A program made the position numbers and the translations under genes. The notes beneath the pieces were generated by a model, which saw nothing but the letters and a program-made list of their open reading frames with translations, was not told the DNA's origin and did not search any database. From positions 2,914,001-2,978,000 of the forward strand of contig NZ_AP025503.1 in assembly GCF_024347575.1 (NCBI RefSeq): DNA of 64,000 nucleotides. The letters run 5' to 3'. Of the stretch, positions 45,431 to 55,322 are shown one piece after another. Numbering within the stretch: the stretch's first letter is position 1; the number at the start of each line of letters is the position of its first letter. The DNA is from Vibrio pelagius (GTDB lineage Bacteria; Pseudomonadota; Gammaproteobacteria; Enterobacterales; Vibrionaceae).

Positions 45431-47380
45431 ATGAGTGAAGCCCACGTTTATCCGGTAAAAGAAAACATCAAAGCAAATACGCACGCGGATAATGACACTT
45501 ACCTAGCCATGTACCAACAATCTGTTTCTGACCCTGAAGGTTTCTGGGGAGAGCATGGAAAAATCGTAGATTGGATTAAGCCTTTCACCCAAGTGAAAAG
45601 CACGTCATTTGATCCAGGCCACATCGACATTCGCTGGTTTGAAGACGGTACGCTCAACGTATCTGCGAACTGTATTGACCGCCACCTGGCTGAGCGCGGT
45701 GATGAAGTCGCTATCATTTGGGAAGGTGATGACCCAGCTGACGACAAGACGCTGACTTTCAAAGAACTGCACAAAGAAGTGTGTGAATTTTCTAACGCCC
45801 TCAAAGAACAAGGTGTGCGAAAAGGCGACGTTGTGTGTCTATACATGCCAATGGTGCCAGAGGCGGCGGTTGCAATGCTCGCCTGTACACGTATCGGTGC
45901 CGTTCACACTGTAGTGTTTGGTGGCTTCTCACCAGAAGCACTGTCAGGTCGTATCATCGATTCTGACTCTAAAGTCGTGATCACCGCTGATGAAGGCGTT
46001 CGTGGCGGCCGTGCCGTTCCTCTTAAGAAAAATGTCGATGAAGCTCTGACCAACCCAGAAGTAAAAACCATTCAAAAAGTTATCGTCATGAAACGCACTG
46101 GTGGTGACATTGATTGGCACGAACATCGTGATGTATGGTGGCATGAAGCAACAGCAAACGTATCTTCTGAGTGCCCACCAGAAGAGATGAAAGCAGAAGA
46201 CCCTCTATTCATTCTCTACACATCAGGTTCAACAGGTAAACCTAAAGGTGTTCTACACACAACCGGTGGTTACTTAGTTTATGCTGCAATGACGTTCAAG
46301 TACGTATTTGACTACCAAGAAGGCGAAACCTTCTGGTGTACTGCGGATGTGGGTTGGATCACGGGTCACACATACCTAATCTACGGACCACTGGCTAACG
46401 GCGCTAAAACAATCCTATTTGAAGGCGTGCCAAACTACCCAAATACTAGCCGAATGAGTGAAGTGGTTGATAAGCACCAAGTAAACATTCTATATACGGC
46501 TCCAACAGCGATTCGCGCTCTGATGGCGAAAGGTAACGAAGCGGTTGAAGGCACTACGCGTAGCAGTCTGCGTATTATGGGCTCGGTAGGTGAACCCATT
46601 AACCCAGAAGCGTGGGAGTGGTACTACAAAACGATTGGTAACGAGAACTCACCGATTGTTGATACATGGTGGCAAACCGAAACGGGCGGTATCTTGATCG
46701 CTCCTCTACCGGGTGCAACGGATCTAAAACCAGGTTCTGCGACTCGCCCATTCTTTGGCGTTCAACCTGCACTAGTCGATAACATGGGTAACATCATCGA
46801 AGGCGCAACCGACGGTAACCTAGTGATTCTAGATTCTTGGCCAGGTCAAATGCGTACTGTTTATGGTGACCATGAGCGCTTCGAGCAGACTTACTTCTCA
46901 ACCTTCAAAGGCATGTACTTCACCAGTGATGGTGCTCGTCGTGATGAAGATGGCTACTACTGGATCACAGGTCGTGTGGATGACGTGTTAAACGTATCAG
47001 GTCACCGTATGGGTACGGCAGAGATTGAATCGGCGCTGGTTGCATTCGACAAGATTGCTGAGGCTGCAATTGTAGGCATCCCTCACGACATTAAAGGCCA
47101 AGCGATCTACGCTTACATCACCCTAAACGACGGTGAATTCCCAACGGCTGAACTTCATAAAGAGGTGAAAGATTGGGTACGTAAAGAGATTGGTCCAATT
47201 GCGACACCAGACGTACTACACTGGACAGACTCTCTACCAAAAACACGTTCTGGTAAGATCATGCGTCGTATCCTGCGTAAGATTGCAACAGGCGATACAG
47301 GTAACCTCGGCGACACTTCAACACTTGCCGACCCAAGTGTGGTTGACAAGCTCATCGCAGAACAAGCTGAGCTGGCATAA
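45431..47380 (+). CDS. acs: Acetyl-CoA synthetase
   Basis: Converts acetate, ATP and CoA to acetyl-CoA for acetate scavenging. The 649-residue protein has the adenylate-forming core [19 protein letters not shown], the WWQTETGG motif and the C-terminal catalytic lysine K609 in [13 protein letters not shown], the site known to be silenced by acetylation in E. coli and Salmonella. Length matches E. coli Acs (652). It stands alone with a strong terminator, downstream of the DUF294/exonuclease pair. In V. cholerae, acs is the main target of CrbRS; both partners are in this window. Confidence 0.97.
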   Translation: MSEAHVYPVKENIKANTHADNDTYLAMYQQSVSDPEGFWGEHGKIVDWIKPFTQVKSTSFDPGHIDIRWFEDGTLNVSANCIDRHLAERGDEVAIIWEGDDPADDKTLTFKELHKEVCEFSNALKEQGVRKGDVVCLYMPMVPEAAVAMLACTRIGAVHTVVFGGFSPEALSGRIIDSDSKVVITADEGVRGGRAVPLKKNVDEALTNPEVKTIQKVIVMKRTGGDIDWHEHRDVWWHEATANVSSECPPEEMKAEDPLFILYTSGSTGKPKGVLHTTGGYLVYAAMTFKYVFDYQEGETFWCTADVGWITGHTYLIYGPLANGAKTILFEGVPNYPNTSRMSEVVDKHQVNILYTAPTAIRALMAKGNEAVEGTTRSSLRIMGSVGEPINPEAWEWYYKTIGNENSPIVDTWWQTETGGILIAPLPGATDLKPGSATRPFFGVQPALVDNMGNIIEGATDGNLVILDSWPGQMRTVYGDHERFEQTYFSTFKGMYFTSDGARRDEDGYYWITGRVDDVLNVSGHRMGTAEIESALVAFDKIAEAAIVGIPHDIKGQAIYAYITLNDGEFPTAELHKEVKDWVRKEIGPIATPDVLHWTDSLPKTRSGKIMRRILRKIATGDTGNLGDTSTLADPSVVDKLIAEQAELA

Positions 47381-47442
47381 AGCCGAGGATAAACGGTCCT
47401 AGCTAGGCATGTTTATCTGATATGTTTAAAACACCCCACCTT

Positions 47443-47474
47443 CAAACCGTCACTTGTGTGGCGGTTTTTTTATG
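47443..47474 (+). terminator. Terminator of acs
   Basis: The stem aaaccgtcac / gtggcggttt with a ttgt loop is followed by TTTTTTTATG. Confidence 0.85.
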
Positions 47475-47720
47475 CCTGATCTTGATCTCAAATATCCACC
47501 CTGGAATTAAGGCCTCTCCCATTTTTTGTTAACTTGGTAACAATTATGCCCCATTACATTAGGAGATTAGACCAGTAAATTGCTGCGATTTGCGCTGAAT
47601 TAGCTATAATCTGGTTCTAATTTTTAAAATCGGTCGTTTTAGCGCTAGCAAAACGGCATGATTTGTAAATAAAATGGGACATTCACACTCATCGTCATGA
47701 TAAAGGAAGATAGCCCCACG
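47475..47720. promoter_or_regulatory. aroQ-accBC promoter region
   Basis: A TATAAT box lies at 47605-47610, with a weak TTGCTG (47580-47585) 19 bases upstream. Further on, CGTTTT / AAAACG (47635-47655) frames a near-perfect palindrome around TAGCGCTA, which could form a leader hairpin or bind a regulator. No ORF is supported. Confidence 0.45.
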
Positions 47721-48170
47721 ATGTCTACAAAGTTTCGCATTCTAGTTTTAAATGGCCCAAACCTTAACCTGTTGGGCCTAAGAGAGCCGGCACATTACGG
47801 TTCTCAAACACTTGACCAGATAATTGATGGTCTGAAAGAGCAAGCGAAAACGCAGGACGTTGAGCTGTCTCACTTACAATCAAATCGTGAGTACGAACTC
47901 ATTGAAGCCATTCACAGTGCATTTCAAAGTATTGATTTTATTATTATCAATCCAGCGGCGTTCACACACACCAGTGTGGCACTACGCGATGCATTACTTG
48001 GTGTAGCAATCCCATTTATTGAAGTGCACCTTTCTAATGTTCACGCACGTGAACCATTTAGGCACCACTCATACTTCTCAGACAAAGCCGAAGGGGTAAT
48101 TTGTGGTTTGGGTGCACAAGGCTACCAATTTGCTTTGACCGCTGCGATTAACAAGCTTCAGTCAAAGTAA
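47721..48170 (+). CDS. aroQ: Type II 3-dehydroquinate dehydratase
   Basis: Dehydrates 3-dehydroquinate in the shikimate pathway. The 149-residue protein has the N-terminal [17 protein letters not shown], the catalytic Tyr in HYGSQTL, the Arg in SNREYELIE and the catalytic His in [13 protein letters not shown], plus [17 protein letters not shown]. The frame is open to 47697; the ATG at 47721 has AAGGAAG upstream and gives the family start. It is followed by accB after 74 bases, the usual aroQ-accB-accC arrangement. Confidence 0.96.
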   Translation: MSTKFRILVLNGPNLNLLGLREPAHYGSQTLDQIIDGLKEQAKTQDVELSHLQSNREYELIEAIHSAFQSIDFIIINPAAFTHTSVALRDALLGVAIPFIEVHLSNVHAREPFRHHSYFSDKAEGVICGLGAQGYQFALTAAINKLQSK

Positions 48171-48244
48171 CGAACATAACCGAACTAATAGAAACCAGCT
48201 CCAGTCATAGAGCATGGTTCATTAACAAATAAGAGAAAGAAACG

Positions 48245-48712
48245 ATGGATATTCGCAAAATCAAAAAGCTGATCGAATTGGTTGAAGAGTCTGGTATCGC
48301 AGAACTAGAAATCTCTGAAGGTGAAGAGTCAGTACGCATCAGCCGTAACAGCACAGCTCCTGCAGCAGCACCAGTTCACTACGCAGCAGCGCCTGCACCT
48401 GTAGCAGCACCAGCTCCTGCAGCGGCCCCTGCTCCTGCGGCGGCACCAGAAGCAGCTGAAGCTCCAGCGGCAGTAACTGGTCACCAAGTTCTTTCTCCAA
48501 TGGTTGGTACTTTCTACAGCGCACCAAGCCCAGACGCAAAACCATTCGTTAAAGTAGGTCAACAAGTTAACGCTGGCGATACACTATGTATCGTTGAAGC
48601 AATGAAGATGATGAACCAAATCGAAGCGGACAAATCTGGTGTTGTAACTGCAATCCTAGTTGAAGACGGCCAACCAGTTGAGTTCGATCAAGCTCTAGTA
48701 ATTATCGAATAA
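48245..48712 (+). CDS. accB: Biotin carboxyl carrier protein of acetyl-CoA carboxylase
   Basis: Carries biotin between the carboxylase and transferase active sites in fatty-acid synthesis. The 155-residue protein has a short N-terminal domain ([18 protein letters not shown]), a long Ala/Pro linker (about residues 38-80) and a biotinyl domain with the modified Lys121 in EAMKMMNQ. It forms an operon with accC, 15 bases away. In E. coli accB autoregulates the operon. Confidence 0.98.
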   Translation: MDIRKIKKLIELVEESGIAELEISEGEESVRISRNSTAPAAAPVHYAAAPAPVAAPAPAAAPAPAAAPEAAEAPAAVTGHQVLSPMVGTFYSAPSPDAKPFVKVGQQVNAGDTLCIVEAMKMMNQIEADKSGVVTAILVEDGQPVEFDQALVIIE

Positions 48713-48727
48713 TAGAGAAGCCTCATT

Positions 48728-50071
48728 ATGTTAGATAAATTAGTCATCGCTAACCGTGGTGAAATCGCACTACGTATTCTGCGAGCATGTAAAGAGCTAG
48801 GCATCAAAACGGTAGCTGTTCACTCAACAGCTGACCGCGACCTTAAGCACGTACTGCTTGCAGATGAAACTATTTGTATCGGTCCAGCTCGTGGTATCGA
48901 TAGCTACCTGAACATCCCTCGCATCATCAGTGCGGCAGAGGTAACAGGCGCTGTTGCTATTCACCCAGGCTACGGCTTCCTATCTGAAAACGCAGATTTT
49001 GCTGAGCAAGTTGAGCAAAGCGGCTTCATCTTCGTAGGCCCTAAAGCTGAAACTATCCGAATCATGGGTGATAAAGTTTCTGCAATCACGGCAATGAAGA
49101 AAGCTGGCGTACCTTGTGTACCCGGTTCTGACGGCCCATTGAACAACGATGAAGCAACCAACAAAGCTCACGCTAAGCGTATTGGCTACCCAGTTATCAT
49201 CAAAGCATCAGGTGGCGGCGGTGGTCGTGGTATGCGTGTAGTTCGTTCTGAAAAAGAGCTAACTGAAGCGATCGCAATGACACGTGCAGAAGCAAAAGCA
49301 TGTTTCAACAACGATATGGTTTACATGGAGAAGTTCCTAGAAAACCCACGTCACGTTGAAGTACAAGTAATTGCCGACGGTCAAGGCGGTGCTATCCACC
49401 TTGGTGAGCGTGACTGTTCTATGCAGCGTCGTCACCAGAAGGTTGTTGAAGAAGCACCAGCTCCAGGTATCACGGCAGAAATGCGTAAGTACATTGGTGA
49501 ACGTTGTACTCGTGCTTGTCTTGAGATTGGCTACCGTGGTGCAGGTACTTTTGAGTTCCTATACGAAAACGGCGAGTTCTACTTCATCGAGATGAACACT
49601 CGTATCCAAGTAGAGCACCCAGTAACTGAAATGGTTACCGGTGTTGACCTAATCAAAGAGCAGCTGCGTGTTGCTGCGGGTCAGCCTCTGTCTTTCACTC
49701 AAGATGACATCAAGATCAGCGGTCACGCTATCGAGTGTCGTATCAACGCGGAAGATCCAGATAAGTTCCTACCTTCACCAGGTAAGATCGAGCGTTTCCA
49801 CGCACCAGGCGGCATGGGCGTACGTTGGGATTCTCACATCTACACAGGCTACACAGTACCACCTCACTACGACTCAATGATTGGTAAGCTGATCACTTAC
49901 GGTGAGAACCGCGATGTAGCTATCTCTCGTATGAAGAATGCTCTAGGCGAGATGATTGTAGAAGGCATCAAAGTGAACATCCCTCTACAAGAATCGATCA
50001 TGAATGACGAGAACTTCCAACACGGTGGTGCAAACATCCACTACCTTGAGAAGAAACTTGGTCTTCAATAG
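48728..50071 (+). CDS. accC: Biotin carboxylase subunit of acetyl-CoA carboxylase
   Basis: ATP-dependent carboxylation of biotin on AccB. The 447-residue ATP-grasp enzyme has [18 protein letters not shown], the glycine-rich loop [31 protein letters not shown], and the catalytic [14 protein letters not shown]. Length matches E. coli AccC (449). It is the last gene of aroQ-accBC and has a terminator. Confidence 0.98.
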   Translation: MLDKLVIANRGEIALRILRACKELGIKTVAVHSTADRDLKHVLLADETICIGPARGIDSYLNIPRIISAAEVTGAVAIHPGYGFLSENADFAEQVEQSGFIFVGPKAETIRIMGDKVSAITAMKKAGVPCVPGSDGPLNNDEATNKAHAKRIGYPVIIKASGGGGGRGMRVVRSEKELTEAIAMTRAEAKACFNNDMVYMEKFLENPRHVEVQVIADGQGGAIHLGERDCSMQRRHQKVVEEAPAPGITAEMRKYIGERCTRACLEIGYRGAGTFEFLYENGEFYFIEMNTRIQVEHPVTEMVTGVDLIKEQLRVAAGQPLSFTQDDIKISGHAIECRINAEDPDKFLPSPGKIERFHAPGGMGVRWDSHIYTGYTVPPHYDSMIGKLITYGENRDVAISRMKNALGEMIVEGIKVNIPLQESIMNDENFQHGGANIHYLEKKLGLQ

Positions 50072-50108
50072 AAGCTAGTTTTGTGTAATTTGTTCGTGTA
50101 AGAACAGA

Positions 50109-50139
50109 ATAAAATGCTCACTTTGGTGGGCATTTTTTG
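50109..50139 (+). terminator. Terminator of accBC
   Basis: The stem aaaatgctcac / gtgggcatttt with a tttg loop and a TTTTTTG tail. Confidence 0.82.
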
Positions 50140-50259
50140 TTTTTAAGCATTCAAAAAACGCCACTTACTCGCCCATGATATTCCTTGGGGTTTTGGTGAA
50201 TTTGCTCATATTTTCTGCTAGACTCGCCATCCAATTTTTCTCATATAGAAGATTCAGCC

Positions 50260-51147
50260 ATGCCTTGGATTCAAATCAAGCTTAATGCGACCAACGAAAA
50301 TGCCGAACAGATTGGCGACATGTTGATGGAAGAGACTGGCGCTCTTTCTGTCACTTTCCTTGATGCACAAGATACCCCTGTATTTGAGCCTCTGCCGGGT
50401 GAGACACGACTTTGGGGCGATACGGATATCCTAGCTCTATACGACGCTGAAATTGATACCAGCGCCGTTCTAGCGCAAATTAAAGCGAGCAACATGTTCC
50501 CTGCTGATTTCGCTCACAAAGTCGAGCAGATCGAAGATAAAGACTGGGAACGTGAATGGATGGACAACTTCCACCCAATGAAATTCGGTGAGCGTCTATG
50601 GATCTGCCCAAGCTGGCGTGACATCCCAGAGCCGGACGCAGTCAATGTAATGCTTGACCCAGGTCTAGCGTTTGGTACAGGTACTCACCCAACAACAGCG
50701 CTTTGCTTAGAGTGGCTAGAGGGCTTAGATCTATCAGGTAAAACAGTGATCGACTTCGGTTGTGGCTCTGGCATCCTAGCGATCGCAGCGATCAAACTAG
50801 GCGCAGCAAAAGTTGTTGGGATCGACATTGATCCTCAAGCTCTGCTTGCATCAAAAGACAATGCCGAGCGCAATGGCGTCGCTGACCAATTAGAAGTATA
50901 CCTGCCTCAAGATCAGCCAGAAGGTCTGATTGCTGATGTTGTCGTTGCTAACATCCTTGCCGGTCCACTACGCGAACTTTCAGGCATCATTAAAGGTCTA
51001 GTAAAAGAAGACGGTGTACTTGCGATGTCGGGTGTTTTGGATACACAAGCGGAAGACGTGGCGACTTATTACTGTGATGAACTTCACATTGATCCGATTG
51101 TTGAGCAGCAAGAGTGGTGTCGAATCTCTGGTCGCAAGCAAGGCTAG
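50260..51147 (+). CDS. prmA: Ribosomal protein L11 methyltransferase
   Basis: Trimethylates L11 using S-adenosylmethionine. The 295-residue protein has an N-terminal substrate domain ([22 protein letters not shown]) and a Rossmann-fold domain with [14 protein letters not shown], the AdoMet loop [15 protein letters not shown], and [10 protein letters not shown]. Length matches E. coli PrmA (293). It precedes dusB-fis, as in E. coli, but with a separate promoter between. Confidence 0.97.
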   Translation: MPWIQIKLNATNENAEQIGDMLMEETGALSVTFLDAQDTPVFEPLPGETRLWGDTDILALYDAEIDTSAVLAQIKASNMFPADFAHKVEQIEDKDWEREWMDNFHPMKFGERLWICPSWRDIPEPDAVNVMLDPGLAFGTGTHPTTALCLEWLEGLDLSGKTVIDFGCGSGILAIAAIKLGAAKVVGIDIDPQALLASKDNAERNGVADQLEVYLPQDQPEGLIADVVVANILAGPLRELSGIIKGLVKEDGVLAMSGVLDTQAEDVATYYCDELHIDPIVEQQEWCRISGRKQG

Positions 51148-51222
51148 ACAAGACTTTGAGCGCTAATTGACTGAATTTTATGCAAATTACAAAAACAAAT
51201 TGTAAATGCTCAAATATTAGTC

Positions 51223-51259
51223 TTTTCACGCAGCAAAAAAATGCGTAAAATGCGCGCCC
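51223..51259 (+). promoter_or_regulatory. dusB-fis promoter with GC discriminator
   Basis: TTTTCA (51223-51228), 17 bases, then TAAAAT (51246-51251) and a GCGCGCCC discriminator. A GC-rich discriminator after the -10 is the hallmark of stringently repressed, growth-rate-controlled promoters such as E. coli fis. The start of transcription would fall near 51258, just before the longest dusB frame begins, so that frame cannot be the translated one. Confidence 0.75.
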
Positions 51260-51286
51260 TTGCTGGTACAGAACTGTGATGACGTT

Positions 51287-52255
51287 TTGAAAATCGGAAA
51301 TTATCAACTTAAGAACAATCTAATCGTCGCCCCAATGGCTGGCGTAACGGATAGACCATTCCGTGAGTTGTGTCTTCGCTATGGAGCGGGGATGGCAGTC
51401 AGTGAAATGATGTCCTCCAATCCTAAGGTTTGGAAAACGTCGAAGTCTCAGCAGCGTATGGTACATGAAGGCGAATCGGGCATTCGTTCAGTACAGATCG
51501 CTGGTGCAGATCCACAGCTTATGGCCGAGGCTGCGCAATTCAACGTTGAGAACGGTGCGCAAATCATCGATATCAACATGGGTTGCCCAGCAAAAAAAGT
51601 GAATAAGAAGCTTGCGGGCTCCGCGTTACTGCAATATCCGGATCTTATCGAAGAGATCTTGAAGGCTGTGGTAAATGCGGTTGACGTTCCAGTAACGTTG
51701 AAAACTCGCACAGGCTGGGATACAGACAATAGAAACTGTGTCCAAATCGCTAAAGTAGCTGAAAACTGCGGCATTCAAGCACTTGCTCTTCACGGAAGAA
51801 CTCGCGCTTGTATGTACAAAGGTGAGGCCGAATACAAACACATTAAAGCGGCGAAACAAGCTGTCTCTATACCGGTTATCGCTAACGGTGATATCGATAG
51901 TCCGGAGAAAGCAAAGTTTGTACTGGAGTACACCGGTGCTGACGCTTTAATGATTGGCCGTCCTGCCCAAGGACGTCCTTGGATTTTCCAGGAAATCCAC
52001 CACTATTTGGAAAACGGCACCACGATGGACCCACTCCCGACTTCGGAAGTGAAAGACATCATGCTTGGTCATGTTCATGCTCTACATGAGTTTTATGGAG
52101 AGTTTTTAGGCCCGCGCATTGCACGTAAGCATGTGGGTTGGTACCTAAAAGAACACGAACAAGCGAGTGAGTTTCGCCGTACCTTCAACGCACTCGAAGC
52201 AGGTGATCTGCAGCTTGAGGCGTTAGAAGGTTATTTTGATAACGTTGCACCATAA
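51287..52255 (+). CDS. dusB: tRNA-dihydrouridine synthase B
   Basis: An FMN enzyme reducing specific uridines in tRNA D-loops. The 322-residue protein has [18 protein letters not shown], the catalytic-cysteine segment [34 protein letters not shown], and [14 protein letters not shown] with [11 protein letters not shown]. The E. coli start aligns with the TTG at 51287 ([11 protein letters not shown]); the frame is open to another TTG at 51260, which lies at the predicted transcription start. It is the first gene of dusB-fis. Confidence 0.93.
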   Translation: MKIGNYQLKNNLIVAPMAGVTDRPFRELCLRYGAGMAVSEMMSSNPKVWKTSKSQQRMVHEGESGIRSVQIAGADPQLMAEAAQFNVENGAQIIDINMGCPAKKVNKKLAGSALLQYPDLIEEILKAVVNAVDVPVTLKTRTGWDTDNRNCVQIAKVAENCGIQALALHGRTRACMYKGEAEYKHIKAAKQAVSIPVIANGDIDSPEKAKFVLEYTGADALMIGRPAQGRPWIFQEIHHYLENGTTMDPLPTSEVKDIMLGHVHALHEFYGEFLGPRIARKHVGWYLKEHEQASEFRRTFNALEAGDLQLEALEGYFDNVAP

Positions 52256-52278
52256 TTACGAGAAGAGCTAGACCGAAT

Positions 52279-52575
52279 ATGTTCGAACAAAATCTGACTT
52301 CAGAAGCATTGACAGTGACTACAGTAACATCACAAGACCAAATCACGCAGAAACCACTACGTGATTCAGTGAAAGCATCATTGAAAAACTACCTTGCTCA
52401 ATTAAACGGTCAAGAAGTCAGCGAGTTATACGAACTAGTATTAGCTGAAGTTGAACAGCCACTACTAGACACCATCATGCAGTACACTCGCGGTAACCAA
52501 ACTCGCGCAGCAACCATGATGGGTATCAACCGCGGTACTCTTCGCAAGAAACTTAAAAAATACGGCATGAACTAA
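52279..52575 (+). CDS. fis: Nucleoid-associated factor Fis
   Basis: A homodimeric nucleoid protein that activates stable-RNA promoters and shapes DNA. The 98-residue protein equals E. coli Fis in length. Its helix-turn-helix ([26 protein letters not shown]) is essentially identical to E. coli. The N-terminal beta-hairpin region differs, as in other Vibrio. It lies 23 bases after dusB, behind the stringent-type promoter, and is followed by a strong terminator. Confidence 0.98.
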   Translation: MFEQNLTSEALTVTTVTSQDQITQKPLRDSVKASLKNYLAQLNGQEVSELYELVLAEVEQPLLDTIMQYTRGNQTRAATMMGINRGTLRKKLKKYGMN

Positions 52576-52597
52576 TCATTCTGACGTACAGAAATTT

Positions 52598-52633
52598 AAA
52601 GCCCAACTTACTGAGTAAGTTGGGCTTTTTTTA
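52598..52633 (+). terminator. Terminator of dusB-fis
   Basis: The stem aaagcccaactta / taagttgggcttt, with a short ctgag loop and a TTTTTTT tail. Confidence 0.9.
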
Positions 52634-52642
52634 TCTCTAAGC

Positions 52643-53077
52643 TCAGTCGCTGCAACAGCTGCCTTTCTGGGTATTCTCAGAATCCAGTGCCGCCAGAATT
52701 GAGCAGTGACTCGCATCATCATCCACATGCCCACAGCACGCATCATTGATTTTTTTCAGGGCAATTCGAATACGACTCAGCTCAGCAATTTTCTCATCAA
52801 TCATCGTCAACTTAGCGCTGGTAATCGACTTCACCTCCGCGCAGCTATGCTGAGTCGCCTCTAAGCGAATATCGAGTAATTCTTTAATCTCTTCCAAGCT
52901 CAAGCCCAACGCCTTTGATTTTAGGATGAAGGTCACCTGCTTTTGATTATTTTCGTCATACAGTCGATAACCAGACTCACTGCGACTCGCCGGAGCAATA
53001 AGATGGTTTTTCTCATAAAACCTTAGCGTATCGGCTGTCACACCACAGCGTTTCGCTAATTCTCCTATCTGAAACAT
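52643..53077 (-). CDS. zntR: MerR-family zinc-responsive regulator ZntR
   Basis: A MerR-type activator of zinc export. The 144-residue protein has the N-terminal helix-turn-helix (MFQIGELAKRCGVTADTLRFYEKNHL), a dimerisation helix, and the zinc ligands C79 (QHSC), C114 and C115 (NDACCGH) and C125 (HCSIL), the same pattern as E. coli ZntR. The frame is open to 53137; the ATG at 53077 has AGGAAAA upstream and starts like the family. Its target zntA is not in this window. Confidence 0.9.
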   Translation of the reverse strand: MFQIGELAKRCGVTADTLRFYEKNHLIAPASRSESGYRLYDENNQKQVTFILKSKALGLSLEEIKELLDIRLEATQHSCAEVKSITSAKLTMIDEKIAELSRIRIALKKINDACCGHVDDDASHCSILAALDSENTQKGSCCSD

Positions 53078-53411
53078 AGTTTTTCCTGATTTTTCATTAC
53101 TGCCACAATTAACCTTTTCGTTACTTTTCAGGCTCAAATGGCAATTTTCACAATTATTTTTGAGATGCCAAACGATTGCGCGAGCTTTTTTGTAATAAAT
53201 TAGTTAGAATGTGCGCCATCAAATTTGGAGACTGTTATTTTCTTAGGTATTAAACATAAGAAGAAACGGAATCTCAAAGGTCTTTACCAAAACTGGCCAA
53301 TATTTTATCTCTCACTCTGTTATACGTTATCCAGAGTAAAGAAGATGGAAACAAGTTCTTTTTTGGCAAATATCTTTATTTTAACTCCATGAATTTGAGG
53401 AAGATGGAAGC
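53078..53411. other. zntR / purH divergent region with structured purH leader
   Basis: These 334 bases hold a PurR-like box (53166-53181, listed separately) and a TAGAAT -10 (53205-53210). A leader of about 200 bases follows, with nested complementarity (TTCTTA / TAAGAA near 53238-53265, flanked by TTTGGAGA / TCTCAAA) and an ACTCTG / CAGAGT hairpin (53314-53337). A 15-codon ORF (53345-53392) with an AAAGAAG site ends 19 bases before purH. I do not recognise a known riboswitch. Confidence 0.4.
53166..53181. promoter_or_regulatory. PurR-box candidate upstream of purH
   Basis: TGCCAAACGATTGCGC keeps the core CAAACGnTTGCG of the PurR operator (about 11 of 16 positions). It lies just before the -10 TAGAAT (53205-53210), a position suited to repression. 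PurR control of purHD is established in E. coli. Confidence 0.65.
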
Positions 53412-55004
53412 ATGAATAACGCTCGTCCAATTCGCCGCGCCCTAATTAGCGTATCAGACAAAACTGGTATCGTTGAATTTGCACAAGCCCTTGCTAACCG
53501 TGGTGTCGATATTCTATCGACTGGTGGCACTGCTCGCCTGCTTGCTGAGAAAGGCATCTCTGTTACAGAAGTATCTGACTACACTGGCTTCCCAGAAATG
53601 ATGGACGGCCGCGTTAAGACTCTGCATCCAAAAGTTCATGGTGGCGTTCTAGGTCGTCGTGGTCAAGATGATGAAGTGATGGAAACTCACGGCATCAATC
53701 CTATCGATATGGTTGTTGTTAACCTATACCCATTCGCAGAAACCGTTGCTAAAGAAGGCTGTACCCTTGCTGATGCCGTTGAGAACATCGATATCGGTGG
53801 TCCAACAATGGTTCGCTCTGCAGCGAAAAACCACAAAGACGTAACTATCGTTGTTAACGCTCACGACTACGATCGCGTTATCACTGAAATGGACGCAAAC
53901 GAGAAATCTCTTACTCTAGAGACTCGCTTCGACCTAGCTATCGCAGCATTCGAACATACAGCTTCTTACGACGGCATGATCGCTAACTACTTCGGCACTA
54001 TGGTTCCATCTTACGGTGAGAACAAGGAAGGTGACGAAGAGAGCAAGTTCCCTCGCACGTTCAACCAACAGTTCGAGAAAAAACAAGACATGCGCTACGG
54101 TGAAAACAGCCACCAAGCAGCTGCATTCTACGTTGAAGCAAACCCAGAAGAAGCGTCTGTTTCTACTGCTCGCCAAATCCAAGGTAAAGCCCTTTCTTAC
54201 AACAACATCGCTGACACAGATGCAGCACTTGAGTGTGTGAAAGAGTTCGACGAGCCAGCATGTGTGATCGTTAAGCACGCTAACCCATGTGGTGTAGCAC
54301 TAGGTAAAGACATCCTAGAAGCTTACGACCGAGCGTTCAAAACAGACCCAACGTCTGCATTTGGTGGCATCATCGCATTCAACCGTGAACTAGACGCAGC
54401 AACAGCAACGGCTATCACTGAGCGCCAATTCGTTGAAGTGATCATCGCACCTTCTGTTTCTGCTGAAGCAGTAGAAATCGTAGCGGCTAAGAAGAACGTG
54501 CGTCTACTTGAGTGTGGTGAATGGACAACTAAGACAACTGGCTTTGATGTGAAACGCGTTAACGGCGGCCTACTGGTTCAAGACCGCGACCAAGGCATGG
54601 TTTCGCAAGATGACCTTAAAGTGGTTTCTAAACGCCAACCTACAGAAGAAGAGCTAAAAGACGCACTATTCTGCTGGAAAGTAGCGAAGTACGTGAAATC
54701 TAACGCGATCGTTTACTCGAAAGGTGACATGACTATCGGTGTAGGCGCAGGCCAAATGAGCCGCGTTTACTCTGCGAAAATCGCAGGCATCAAAGCTGCA
54801 GACGAAGGTCTACAAGTTGAAGGTTGTGTAATGGCATCAGATGCATTCTTCCCATTCCGTGACGGTATTGACGCGGCTGCAGAAGCTGGCATCAAGTGTG
54901 TTATCCAACCGGGTGGCTCTATGCGTGATGACGAAGTTATTGCAGCAGCAGACGAACACGGCATGGCGATGATCTTTACGGGCATGCGTCACTTCCGCCA
55001 CTAA
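53412..55004 (+). CDS. purH: Bifunctional AICAR transformylase / IMP cyclohydrolase
   Basis: Catalyses the last two steps of IMP synthesis. The 530-residue protein has the N-terminal cyclohydrolase ([43 protein letters not shown]) and the C-terminal transformylase ([37 protein letters not shown], catalytic lysine and histidine in KHANPCG). Length matches E. coli PurH (529). It is controlled by the upstream PurR-like box and sits 318 bases before purD, unusually far for this operon. Confidence 0.98.
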   Translation: MNNARPIRRALISVSDKTGIVEFAQALANRGVDILSTGGTARLLAEKGISVTEVSDYTGFPEMMDGRVKTLHPKVHGGVLGRRGQDDEVMETHGINPIDMVVVNLYPFAETVAKEGCTLADAVENIDIGGPTMVRSAAKNHKDVTIVVNAHDYDRVITEMDANEKSLTLETRFDLAIAAFEHTASYDGMIANYFGTMVPSYGENKEGDEESKFPRTFNQQFEKKQDMRYGENSHQAAAFYVEANPEEASVSTARQIQGKALSYNNIADTDAALECVKEFDEPACVIVKHANPCGVALGKDILEAYDRAFKTDPTSAFGGIIAFNRELDAATATAITERQFVEVIIAPSVSAEAVEIVAAKKNVRLLECGEWTTKTTGFDVKRVNGGLLVQDRDQGMVSQDDLKVVSKRQPTEEELKDALFCWKVAKYVKSNAIVYSKGDMTIGVGAGQMSRVYSAKIAGIKAADEGLQVEGCVMASDAFFPFRDGIDAAAEAGIKCVIQPGGSMRDDEVIAAADEHGMAMIFTGMRHFRH

Positions 55005-55023
55005 TTCTCTTGTCATCATTGGG

Positions 55024-55112
55024 GCGGTAACTGCGTTGACTACGTTCGCTTACCCTAATCACATAGCGAGCTATGCTCATAGGGATAAGCTCACTTGTCG
55101 CCTTGTTAGCGC
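55024..55112. repeat. Imperfect palindromic repeat C1 in purH-purD spacer
   Basis: An 89-base imperfect palindrome: GCGGTAAC at the left pairs with GTTAGCGC at the right, and the centre CCCTAATCACATAG pairs with CTATGCTCATAGGG around cgag. The unit would fold into one long hairpin in the mRNA. It resembles intergenic hairpin repeats I associate with Vibrio genomes; other copies are not in this window. Confidence 0.65.
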
Positions 55113-55198
55113 TCCCACTGATTTAAAGAGACCTCGAATAGTTGAATGGCGTAAGTACCAACTACTTTGAGCAAGACTTAACTTAAATTTCTCAAAAC

Positions 55199-55299
55199 CG
55201 TCATTCCGTATAGCGAGGAACGAGCGTAATACGGAATCTCTTGGTTTAAAACGTTAAACAGATTCCCGACAGTTTCGTTCCTCAACTTCGAGAATGACG
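55199..55299. repeat. Imperfect palindromic repeat C2 in purH-purD spacer
   Basis: A 101-base element with perfect CGTCATTC / GAATGACG ends and a matching inner pair, GAGGAACGA against TCGTTCCTC. It ends 23 bases before the purD start. No ORF of note is inside. Confidence 0.7.
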
Positions 55300-55322
55300 A
55301 TTTTTGATTGAAGGATTAAAAC

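Noticed and set aside
55014..55320. Possible small gene in the purH-purD spacer
   Set aside because: No frame with a start and ribosome-binding site; the composition is explained by two palindromic repeats.
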